5,105 nt of DNA from Candidatus Aminicenantota bacterium. GTDB taxonomy: Bacteria > Acidobacteriota > Aminicenantia > UBA2199. A model generated the notes under the pieces. It saw only the letters and a list, made by a program, of their open reading frames with translations, searched no databases and was not told the origin of the DNA. Location: positions 1-5,105 of the forward strand of contig DAOWKX010000026.1 of NCBI GenBank assembly GCA_030639705.1. Direction: 5' to 3'. Shown here piece by piece: positions 1 through 5,104 of the stretch (position 1 is the first letter of the stretch; each line of letters begins with the position of its first letter). The translations under genes were made by a program, and so were the position numbers.

Positions 1-17
1 TATCCCTTTTCACTTTA

Positions 18-42
18 CCCAAAAACGTTTCTCGTTTTTGGG
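18..42. repeat. Perfect inverted repeat, 10-bp stem
   Basis: CCCAAAAACG (18-27) pairs without mismatch with CGTTTTTGGG (33-42) across the five-base loop TTTCT. It is the first arm inside the larger structured region. No T-run follows it on the plus strand and no matching run is seen on the minus strand, so termination is not the obvious role. Confidence 0.8.
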
Positions 43-50
43 AGCGTCTC

Positions 51-82
51 ATCCCATTTTCGATATTGGCGAGAAATGGGAT
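51..82. repeat. Inverted repeat, 9-bp stem plus 3-bp inner stem
   Basis: ATCCCATTT (51-59) pairs with AAATGGGAT (74-82). An inner TCG (60-62) / CGA (70-72) extends the stem past a single bulged G73, leaving the loop ATATTGG. It is the second arm of the structured region at 3-102. Confidence 0.75.
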
Positions 83-139
83 TCACAAGCCGTTCAAAGG
101 GAAGCCGACACGCCTGCTTGATCTTGATTTTGGGGAAAT

Positions 140-167
140 ATCCAAATTAAGGTGGTGGATTTTGGAT
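140..167. repeat. 7-bp dyad upstream of the promoter
   Basis: ATCCAAA (140-146) and TTTGGAT (161-167) are perfect inverted repeats around a 14-base centre that contains the doublet GGTGGTGG. The right arm ends seven bases before the -35 box of the promoter at 174-202, a plausible place for a regulator to bind, or for a leader hairpin from an upstream transcript. Seven matched bases in an AT-rich stretch could also be chance. Confidence 0.35.
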
Positions 168-173
168 TCATAT

Positions 174-202
174 TTGACATATTAATTTTTTCTTTATAGA
201 AT
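174..202 (+). promoter_or_regulatory. Sigma70-type promoter of the PilZ-M16 operon
   Basis: A perfect -35 box TTGACA (174-179) is followed, after the optimal 17 bases, by TAGAAT (197-202), which matches the consensus -10 at five of six positions. Transcription would begin about 6-8 bases after the -10 box, near 208-210, only a few bases before the ATG at 214. No Shine-Dalgarno sequence precedes that ATG. The promoter therefore probably drives a leaderless or almost leaderless mRNA. The boxes are read directly; the start site is inferred. Confidence 0.7.
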
Positions 203-213
203 ATTTCATATCA

Positions 214-612
214 ATGGCATTTGAGAAAAAAGAAAAAAGAAAGAACAGGCGCTTCTTTTTTACCCTCAAGCAGAGTATTTCCACAACATTATACAAAACA
301 GGAAATTCAACCAAACCAATCACCGCTACCCTGCTGAGCCTGAGTGAAGGCGGGGCAAGCTTCTCTCTGGACCGAAAGTACCTGCCCATCATTGGCAAAG
401 GAGATCATTTTATTTTAGAGCCCGGCAAAGATACAGAACCGATAATATCATTAAAGGGAGCTGAAGTAGAGATTCAACATATTCAGAATTATCATATTTA
501 TATCAATATTTGCTGTGGCTGTAAATTCACAAAGATCGATGAAGTCAATCGAAAAAAAATCCAAACCTGGATTAAACACCGTTTAAAAGAGGATAATAGG
601 AAAAACCATTAA
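214..612 (+). CDS. Small PilZ-domain-like protein (132 aa)
   Basis: Single-domain cytoplasmic protein resembling PilZ, a family that binds cyclic di-GMP and passes the signal to partner proteins. The N-terminus is very basic and carries the RxxxR element (Arg9 to Arg13). The second motif, normally (D/N)xSxxG, reads SLSEGG (Ser42, Ser44, Gly47), so the leading Asp/Asn is a Ser. A late strand ending in CGCKF (101-105) and a C-terminal helix with the W119 region fit the usual PilZ fold, as does the length. There is no signal peptide or membrane segment. The ATG at 214 lies just after the promoter and has no Shine-Dalgarno. The stop TAA (610-612) overlaps the proposed ATT start of the next gene by 5 bp, so it is the first gene of an operon with two M16 proteins. 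Ligand binding may be weakened by the Ser substitution. The assignment rests on short motifs and overall layout. Confidence 0.7.
   Translation: MAFEKKEKRKNRRFFFTLKQSISTTLYKTGNSTKPITATLLSLSEGGASFSLDRKYLPIIGKGDHFILEPGKDTEPIISLKGAEVEIQHIQNYHIYINICCGCKFTKIDEVNRKKIQTWIKHRLKEDNRKNH
598..607 (+). promoter_or_regulatory. Ribosome binding site deciding the ATT start
   Basis: AGGAA (598-602) lies five bases before the ATT at 608, a normal Shine-Dalgarno spacing, inside the end of the PilZ gene. No ATG, GTG or TTG is at this spacing in the M16 frame. The site therefore supports initiation at ATT 608 rather than at the distant TTG 707. Confidence 0.5.
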
Positions 613-1954
613 AATAGTACAGCTCATCTTTTTTTTCCTCCTCGTTTCCCTGTTCTTACTCTCGGAATCACCCATCAATCATAAATATTTTCAATTAAAC
701 AATGGATTGAAGGTTTTTTTAAAGCATAAACCCAGCCTTCCTCTCGTTAACATTGTTCTCAGTATAAACATTGGTTCAAAGGATGAATCCAGGGAATCAA
801 GTGGATATGTTCATCTTCTTGAACATCTTATTCTCTTTTCTGGAACGGAAGCTCATAAACCTACCGAACTCAGCTTTGAATTGAGAAGAAGAGGTTGTTA
901 TATTAATGCCCATACCGATCATGACCTGATGACTTTCGAATTCTCTTTACCCGCCCCCCATTCAGAATTTGCTCTGCTGTTTCTTAAGGAAAAAATATTT
1001 AATCTGAATCCAACCGAGGATGAACTCAATAAGGAAAAACAAATCATTACTGAGGAGATCAATCAAATAATGGATAGCCCACAGAACCGGGGAACCACAC
1101 TTGCATTCCAACACCTTTTCCCCAACCACCCCTATGAAACCCCACTCTATGGAAATCTGGAGAACATTAATAAGGCATCACTGAATCATCTGCTGACATT
1201 TTACCGGCGGTATTTTGTGGCCGCCAACTGTTCCCTGGCCGTAGTAGGAGACTTTTCCATACCCGATATGGAATCCAGTATGAAACGGATATTCGATTCT
1301 CCTGAAAAATCAATTCCACAAATCCCACGAACCCCGAAAGCCAAATCCCTTAGCAAAAATAATGAAATCTCAATTGAAATGGATTTACAGCACGCCTTTA
1401 TGATAGTTGGTTTTATTGCACCGGAATTTAATCATAAAGATCAATTCGCCTTCAATATCCTGAATCACATTCTGGGAAAGGGAGTTAATCCCTTGTTGGG
1501 TTTGGCAGTTCGTTCCCGAAAGCGATTGGCAGCTGGCTTTTCAACCCGCTATATTGCACTCAAACACGGAGGCGTATTCTTGATTTATATGAGGACAGAT
1601 CCCCAGAAACTCCATTTACTGAAGCGAGAAACATTAAAATTTCTAAACAAAACCAATACCTTCCGCTATAGTCAAACTGATTTTTTAAAAAAAGATCAGA
1701 TTCAGGTAACCGATTATCTCCAGAGTGCCCAGAATCAGATCAAGTTGAATTCCGAAGAATCTAAAGAGCAGGGTCTCTCTTCGGCCATTTCATTTGCCCG
1801 ATTCATGTTATTAAATAAAGATTCAAAACAATATAACTACCGGGAGGAAATTGACAAGGTAAGTTCAGCTGAACTGAGAAAAGTTGCATCAGAATATATC
1901 TGTGGAAAACATCACGTGGTGATATATATCATTCCAAAAAAAAATGAAGCATAA
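608..1954 (+). CDS. M16 zinc peptidase, metal-binding subunit (448 aa, probable ATT start)
   Basis: Exported M16 (pitrilysin/insulinase-type, M16B-size) metallopeptidase subunit. Numbered from ATT 608, a lysine and hydrophobic run (about 2-18, rich in Phe and Leu) forms a signal peptide or anchor without a clear AxA site. The mature domain starts with a typical first strand (YFQLNNGLKVFL). The metal site HLLEH gives His69, Glu72 and His73, and a third ligand is Glu149 or Glu150 in TEEIN, at the usual distance. NAHT (about 100-103) and the Y-G-x-x-x-x-I region are also typical of the family. In the C-terminal half the R/Y pair is incomplete: Arg302 is present but the Tyr position is Ala309. 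The frame is open upstream to a stop at 584-586 and contains no ATG. Starting at TTG 707 would delete the signal peptide and cut into strand one, so I prefer ATT 608 with its Shine-Dalgarno. It overlaps PilZ by 5 bp and the next gene by 11 bp. It probably acts in the periplasm with the following protein; the substrate is unknown. Confidence 0.85.
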   Translation: MKIVQLIFFFLLVSLFLLSESPINHKYFQLNNGLKVFLKHKPSLPLVNIVLSINIGSKDESRESSGYVHLLEHLILFSGTEAHKPTELSFELRRRGCYINAHTDHDLMTFEFSLPAPHSEFALLFLKEKIFNLNPTEDELNKEKQIITEEINQIMDSPQNRGTTLAFQHLFPNHPYETPLYGNLENINKASLNHLLTFYRRYFVAANCSLAVVGDFSIPDMESSMKRIFDSPEKSIPQIPRTPKAKSLSKNNEISIEMDLQHAFMIVGFIAPEFNHKDQFAFNILNHILGKGVNPLLGLAVRSRKRLAAGFSTRYIALKHGGVFLIYMRTDPQKLHLLKRETLKFLNKTNTFRYSQTDFLKKDQIQVTDYLQSAQNQIKLNSEESKEQGLSSAISFARFMLLNKDSKQYNYREEIDKVSSAELRKVASEYICGKHHVVIYIIPKKNEA

Positions 1955-3263
1955 AAGTCCATTTTTTATTACTTTTCTCTTAATTATTCTTTCTTTTCGA
2001 TCTTTATATGGAGCTGAAAAAGTTTTTATAACCAAAGAATTATCCCTTATTTTTGATAGAGATATTTCTTCAACAAGGACAATCATTCAGATTTTTATCA
2101 GAGGTGGCAAAAAAGCAGAACCCGCTCAACAACTGGGACTTGCCTACCTCACCACCCGCCTGGCTGTGGAGATCCATGATACTGTTAAGAGAAAAAAAAT
2201 TATCCAAATGGGCTCTCGCATAGGCTTTCAGATAGAGGATGACTTCTGTGTGATTTCAATCAACTGCCTCTCCAGGTATCTTGCTGAAACACTGGAAATA
2301 TTTTCTGAAATCTTCAACCGGCCCCTTTTTTCAAGCCTCCGTACCAATCGAATAAAAAAACACCTGAATTACTTTCAAATAAGTGAACAGGATAATGATA
2401 TAACCTTAATGGAATTAAGTCTAAGAGAAGCTTTTTTCGGATCATCCGGTTATGGGGGGTCCATTTACGGAGACAGTGAATCTATAAAAAGAATAAAGCC
2501 TAAACATATATCACGCTTTCACAAACAATATTTTTCTCTCAACAATATGACCATTGCAGTATCTTCAGACCTGGAAATATCGAAAATCAAAGGGAGCCTT
2601 TTAAATATAATCAACGACTTTCCCGCCGGGGAAAAAAACAAATCGGTTCCGGCAACAATAAAAATTCCCGAAAAAAGAGAATACTTTATTAAAAAGGAGA
2701 GAAAACAAACACTGGTTGCGGTCGGTGTCTGCAGTGATTTAATAAATCCTCAACACGCTGCTCATACATTTCTACTGGAAAACCTGATCGGGAAGGGTCT
2801 GGGCTCAAAGCTTTGGCTGTTAAGAGAAAAAGAAAAACTGGCCTACCTGGTAAATGCCACCATCATCCAGATGAAAGATATGGGAATATTATCCATCTAT
2901 TTGAAAACAGACAAAGTAAAGAAAGAAGATGCCTATCAAAAACTAAACCAATTGGTATTGGATCTATATGAAACAGAAATCACTCAAAGCGAGCTCGATA
3001 TGCATAAAAATTATGCCAAAGCTGATTTTTTAATATTAAACGAAAGCAAAGCGAATCGTGCTTATAACCTGGCTTTTTTTCAATCCCTGGGGTTGGGATA
3101 TCAATATCTTGAATCACTGGAGAAGGAAATAGATAAAATCGATATAAATGATTTTAACAGCTTTAAAAAAGAAGTATTAAACCCTGAAAATCTGGTGAGA
3201 GTCATCATCGGCCCGGAAAATAATGAAGTAAAATCACTGAATGAACCAAAAAATGAAATGTGA
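1944..3263 (+). CDS. M16-family protein, non-metal R/Y partner subunit (439 aa)
   Basis: Second M16B-size protein, exported: residues 1-23 form a signal peptide (MKHK, hydrophobic core, likely cleavage after LYG or LYGA). The position of HxxEH reads Y68-L-T-T-R72 in an otherwise conserved context (GLAYLTTRL against the usual GLAHLLEH), so all three motif residues are lost and it cannot form the family's zinc site. The C-terminal half keeps the substrate-binding R/Y pair in LREKEKLAY, Arg294 and Tyr301, preceded by a glycine-containing GKGLGSKL loop. This is the reverse of the preceding gene, so the two are best read as a heterodimer with one active site. The start ATG lies inside an A9 run and overlaps the preceding stop by 11 bp. 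I see no good Shine-Dalgarno, so translation is probably coupled to the gene before. Family assignment is firm; pairing is inferred from residues and context. Confidence 0.85.
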   Translation: MKHKSPFFITFLLIILSFRSLYGAEKVFITKELSLIFDRDISSTRTIIQIFIRGGKKAEPAQQLGLAYLTTRLAVEIHDTVKRKKIIQMGSRIGFQIEDDFCVISINCLSRYLAETLEIFSEIFNRPLFSSLRTNRIKKHLNYFQISEQDNDITLMELSLREAFFGSSGYGGSIYGDSESIKRIKPKHISRFHKQYFSLNNMTIAVSSDLEISKIKGSLLNIINDFPAGEKNKSVPATIKIPEKREYFIKKERKQTLVAVGVCSDLINPQHAAHTFLLENLIGKGLGSKLWLLREKEKLAYLVNATIIQMKDMGILSIYLKTDKVKKEDAYQKLNQLVLDLYETEITQSELDMHKNYAKADFLILNESKANRAYNLAFFQSLGLGYQYLESLEKEIDKIDINDFNSFKKEVLNPENLVRVIIGPENNEVKSLNEPKNEM

Positions 3264-3279
3264 ATCCAACCACTCAGTT

Positions 3280-3293
3280 ATTGCTCTGGCAAT
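3280..3293. repeat. Weak hairpin between convergent operons
   Basis: ATTGC (3280-3284) and GCAAT (3289-3293) flank the loop TCTG in the 55-bp spacer between the end of the second M16 gene and the end of the 65-residue gene. It is the only dyad I see there. The stem is only 5 bp and AT-rich and no T-run follows directly, so it is at best a poor bidirectional terminator. Rho-dependent termination or read-through into antisense is possible. Confidence 0.3.
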
Positions 3294-3318
3294 CAAATTT
3301 GAAGCAAGAATCAGAATA

Positions 3319-3516
3319 TCATTTAGTGGGATTAAAGCCTAAGAGATGAATTTCTTTGTACCACACAATGATGCTGGCCAGTGCAGCATATAACATGATC
3401 ACGGTTACAATTTTAATCATTATTTTAAACCACTTTTTTTCAAGATACTCAGCAAATAAAACCTGAAGCCCCCGCATGATGATATACCAGCCAATGGCAA
3501 AAAGTGTATAATTCAT
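3319..3516 (-). CDS. Small two-helix membrane protein of unknown function (65 aa)
   Basis: I do not recognise a family. The protein has two hydrophobic segments, about residues 3-22 (with Arg15 inside) and 31-53, joined by a short basic loop (EYLEKKWFK). By the positive-inside rule the loop should be cytoplasmic with both ends outside. The gene looks real because its ATG follows a near-perfect AGGAGG with a five-base spacer. It starts only 47 bp after the stop of the SUMF1-type gene on the same strand, so the two are probably co-transcribed. A small helper or regulator of that membrane protein is possible but is only a guess. It has no cysteines and no recognisable catalytic motif. Confidence 0.65.
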   Translation of the reverse strand: MNYTLFAIGWYIIMRGLQVLFAEYLEKKWFKIMIKIVTVIMLYAALASIIVWYKEIHLLGFNPTK

Positions 3517-3521
3517 ATTTC

Positions 3522-3527
3522 CCTCCT
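3522..3527 (-). promoter_or_regulatory. Strong Shine-Dalgarno of the 65-aa gene
   Basis: On the minus strand the sequence is AGGAGG, then GAAAT, then ATG (3516-3514). This full-consensus site is much stronger than anything before the plus-strand genes. It is the main evidence that this short reading frame is translated and that 3516 is its start. Confidence 0.75.
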
Positions 3528-3563
3528 GGTTTGCGAAAAATTTCTTTGTTTATTGTTATAGAA

Positions 3564-4823
3564 CTATTCCCAGCAAATTCGGAAGCCGATATAACTATAC
3601 TTTTCAAATGGGTCATTTGTGGCACGAACCGCACATCTCAGGCGATCAGCCGCATTGATCCAGCCACCGCCACGATTTATTTTCATAACGCCCTCATCCG
3701 GACCCTGGGGATTATTTGTGGGTGAGGATGAATAATACTCACTCATATACCAGTCCTGTGCAAACTCCCCGACATTTCCTGCCATATCATGGACTCCATA
3801 GGGTGAAACACCAGCTGTATGGGTACCCACCGGTAATGTTTGGCTCGCACAGCCGGTGAAATTGGCCAGGCTGCAATCCGGAGCAGAATTACCCCAGGGA
3901 TACCGCCTTTGATCACTTCCTCTGGCAGCTTTTTCCCACTGGGCTTCTGTAGGCAGATGAATATTTTTCCCGGTTTTTTCAGCCAGCCAAATGCAAAAAG
4001 CTTCGGCATCATACCAGCTGACATAAATAACCGGGCGGTTTTCTCGCCCCCAGCCTCTATCATCCGGCTTACTACGTTGTGTTTCCTCACAAAACAGATC
4101 ATACTGATCAAAGGTCACTTCATATTTGGATATCCGGTATTCATCAAGGTAAACAGTGTGAACCGGTCTCTCGTTATCCATTCCCTCATTGAAATTATCC
4201 CCCATCTGGAATTCACCCGCTGGAACATTGACCCATTCAATCCCCAGAGTGGTTGTGTCAAAATTCGGATCGGTACTTGATTCATCATTCTTTTTTTTCA
4301 AAATCAATACTAATGCGACTGCAATCACCGCAACCGCTCCGGCAACCAGTAACCAGGGAAATTTCTTTTTTTTCTTTTTATCTTCCTTTTCAATGACTCT
4401 TTGGTCCAATTTCTGAGGAATATCCTTTTTTAATATCAATCGCTGATATTCTATCAGGAACCGAAAATCAATACCCTGGATGGCCGGGTTATCGCTGTAT
4501 TCCAGGGCTTTCAGATAATTCTCTCTGGCCTCGATAAACTTTTCAGATTGTTCATAGCAAGCTGCCAGAAGTAAATGAACCTGCGACAAAAATTCATTAT
4601 TATCCTCCTTCAGATCACCTTTCAGTCTGCCAATTCGATGTATGCGTTCCAGAGTATCAATTGCACTCTTATATTCTCCAGCAATATAATCTTCTTTTGC
4701 TCGCAAAAAACGTTCTTTATAGGTCTCTTTCTCACCGTATATCGAGAGATCACCCTGTATAAATATAAATACCAGTAACACTGCCAAACATTTAAACAAC
4801 AGGATTCTTTTGAGTTTAATCAT
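3564..4823 (-). CDS. Membrane protein with TPR-like region and SUMF1/FGE-like domain (419 aa)
   Basis: From the ATG at 4823 the protein has a signal peptide or first anchor (about 1-30), a helical TPR-like region (about 34-130, with AKEDYIAGEYKSAI and LLLAACYEQSEKFIEA as repeat-like helices), a lysine stretch (149-154), one membrane helix (about 155-175) and a SUMF1/FGE-sulfatase domain (about 196-419). Domain hallmarks are VPAGEFQMG, PTEAQWEKAARG, YPWGN, DMAGNV, RGGGW and GFR near the end. The family includes formylglycine-generating enzyme, EgtB/PvdO-type iron enzymes and non-catalytic structural members. Compared with human FGE, Cys397 matches Cys341 but the partner Cys336 position is Ala392, so true FGE activity is doubtful. 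GNVWEW is changed to GNVGEF (349-354). A TTG at 4838 would extend the frame but contains the Shine-Dalgarno itself. The likely role is envelope structural or binding, or a cofactor-dependent enzyme not identifiable here. It is followed at 47 bp by the 65-residue gene. Confidence 0.85.
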   Translation of the reverse strand: MIKLKRILLFKCLAVLLVFIFIQGDLSIYGEKETYKERFLRAKEDYIAGEYKSAIDTLERIHRIGRLKGDLKEDNNEFLSQVHLLLAACYEQSEKFIEARENYLKALEYSDNPAIQGIDFRFLIEYQRLILKKDIPQKLDQRVIEKEDKKKKKKFPWLLVAGAVAVIAVALVLILKKKNDESSTDPNFDTTTLGIEWVNVPAGEFQMGDNFNEGMDNERPVHTVYLDEYRISKYEVTFDQYDLFCEETQRSKPDDRGWGRENRPVIYVSWYDAEAFCIWLAEKTGKNIHLPTEAQWEKAARGSDQRRYPWGNSAPDCSLANFTGCASQTLPVGTHTAGVSPYGVHDMAGNVGEFAQDWYMSEYYSSSPTNNPQGPDEGVMKINRGGGWINAADRLRCAVRATNDPFEKYSYIGFRICWE

Positions 4824-4829
4824 AAAATA

Positions 4830-4836
4830 CCTCCCC
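4830..4836 (-). promoter_or_regulatory. Shine-Dalgarno that sets the SUMF1-gene start
   Basis: The minus strand reads GGGGAGG, then TATTTT, then ATG at 4823. This strong site lies inside the longer frame that would begin at TTG 4838, so initiation at 4823 is clearly preferred. The resulting N-terminus (MIKLKR followed by a hydrophobic core) is a standard signal peptide. Confidence 0.8.
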
Positions 4837-4946
4837 AATCATACTTGATAATTTAATGGTAACATTCAGACTGATGATTTTCTTTTCTTGTTTAAAACAG
4901 GTTGAAATCAAATTTTACCACCACAATTTTTTATAGTCTTTTTGAT

Positions 4947-4976
4947 TCTATACCATAAAAGCAACAAAATTGCCAA
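4947..4976 (-). promoter_or_regulatory. Possible promoter of the SUMF1-type operon
   Basis: On the minus strand TTGGCA (4976-4971) matches the -35 consensus at five of six bases. After 18 bases it is followed by TATAGA (4952-4947), preceded by TGG as in an extended -10 element. Transcription would begin near 4940, giving a leader of about 115 bases before the ATG at 4823. AT-rich DNA produces such matches by chance, and TATAAA at 4935-4930 is a rival -10 with a poor -35. Confidence 0.4.
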
Positions 4977-4992
4977 AAGAAAAGGGTTAAAA

Positions 4993-5010
4993 TGTCCCCA
5001 TTTCAGGACA
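4993..5010. repeat. TGTCC/GGACA dyad
   Basis: TGTCC (4993-4997) and GGACA (5006-5010) are perfect inverted repeats around an eight-base centre. On the minus strand the site lies just upstream of the possible promoter at 4947-4976, so it could be an operator. It could also be a remnant of a mobile-element end, but no transposase or second end is present in the window. Confidence 0.35.
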
Positions 5011-5075
5011 AAGCAAAAGGAAATTAATTAAAAGTAGTGCATTATTAAATCATATCCTGAATTTTTCATTACTGC

Positions 5076-5104
5076 TTGAATAATTAAATGAAAAAACCTA
5101 AAAT
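5076..5104 (+). promoter_or_regulatory. Possible outward-facing promoter at the window edge
   Basis: TTGAAT (5076-5081) and TAAAAT (5099-5104) are separated by 17 bases and match the sigma70 boxes at four and five of six positions. If real, it would drive a gene starting beyond the window, divergent from the SUMF1-type operon. The surrounding DNA is very AT-rich, so a chance match is quite possible. Confidence 0.3.

Larger units (their letters stand above)
3..102. other. Multi-hairpin structured intergenic region
   Basis: An outer pair TCCCTTT (3-9) / AAAGGGA (96-102) encloses two strong perfect hairpins (18-42 and 51-82), so the single strand of either polarity could fold into a three-way junction. 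No U-tract follows any of the stems, so it does not look like a simple intrinsic terminator. Plus-strand frame 1 is open from 1 to the stop at 148-150, but its translation has no recognisable protein character and it is interrupted by the stems, so I treat the region as non-coding. It could be a dispersed intergenic repeat of the host genome, a structured RNA, or the 3' part of an upstream transcript. The pairings are seen directly; the role is unknown. Confidence 0.6.

Noticed and set aside
18..42. Rho-independent terminator of an upstream gene
   Set aside because: The stem is perfect, but it is followed by GAGCGTCTC rather than a T-run, and other stems surround it.
1..150. Open plus-strand frame at the left edge, ending at TAA 148-150
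   Set aside because: The translation has no family-like features and the DNA consists of strong inverted repeats; it might be the tail of an upstream gene but I cannot support it.
168..398. Minus-strand frame of 76 codons opposite the PilZ gene
   Set aside because: It lies antisense to a gene with recognisable motifs and has low-complexity Lys/Phe content from AT-rich sequence.
707..1954. TTG at 707 as the start of the first M16 gene
   Set aside because: It falls inside the first beta strand (NNGLKVFL), removes the hydrophobic signal segment and has no Shine-Dalgarno; ATT 608 fits all three.
3504..3725. Plus-strand frame over the intergenic region and the end of the SUMF1-type gene
   Set aside because: It is antisense to the conserved C-terminus and to the Shine-Dalgarno of the 65-residue gene, and has no signal of its own.
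3743..4280. Long alternative frames overlapping the SUMF1 domain (minus 3743-4111, plus 3840-4280)
   Set aside because: They are shadows of the conserved SUMF1 coding frame, with no ribosome binding sites or domain signatures.
4824..4838. TTG at 4838 as the start of the SUMF1-type gene
   Set aside because: These codons contain the GGGGAGG ribosome binding site of the ATG at 4823, and the extra residues would precede a normal signal peptide.
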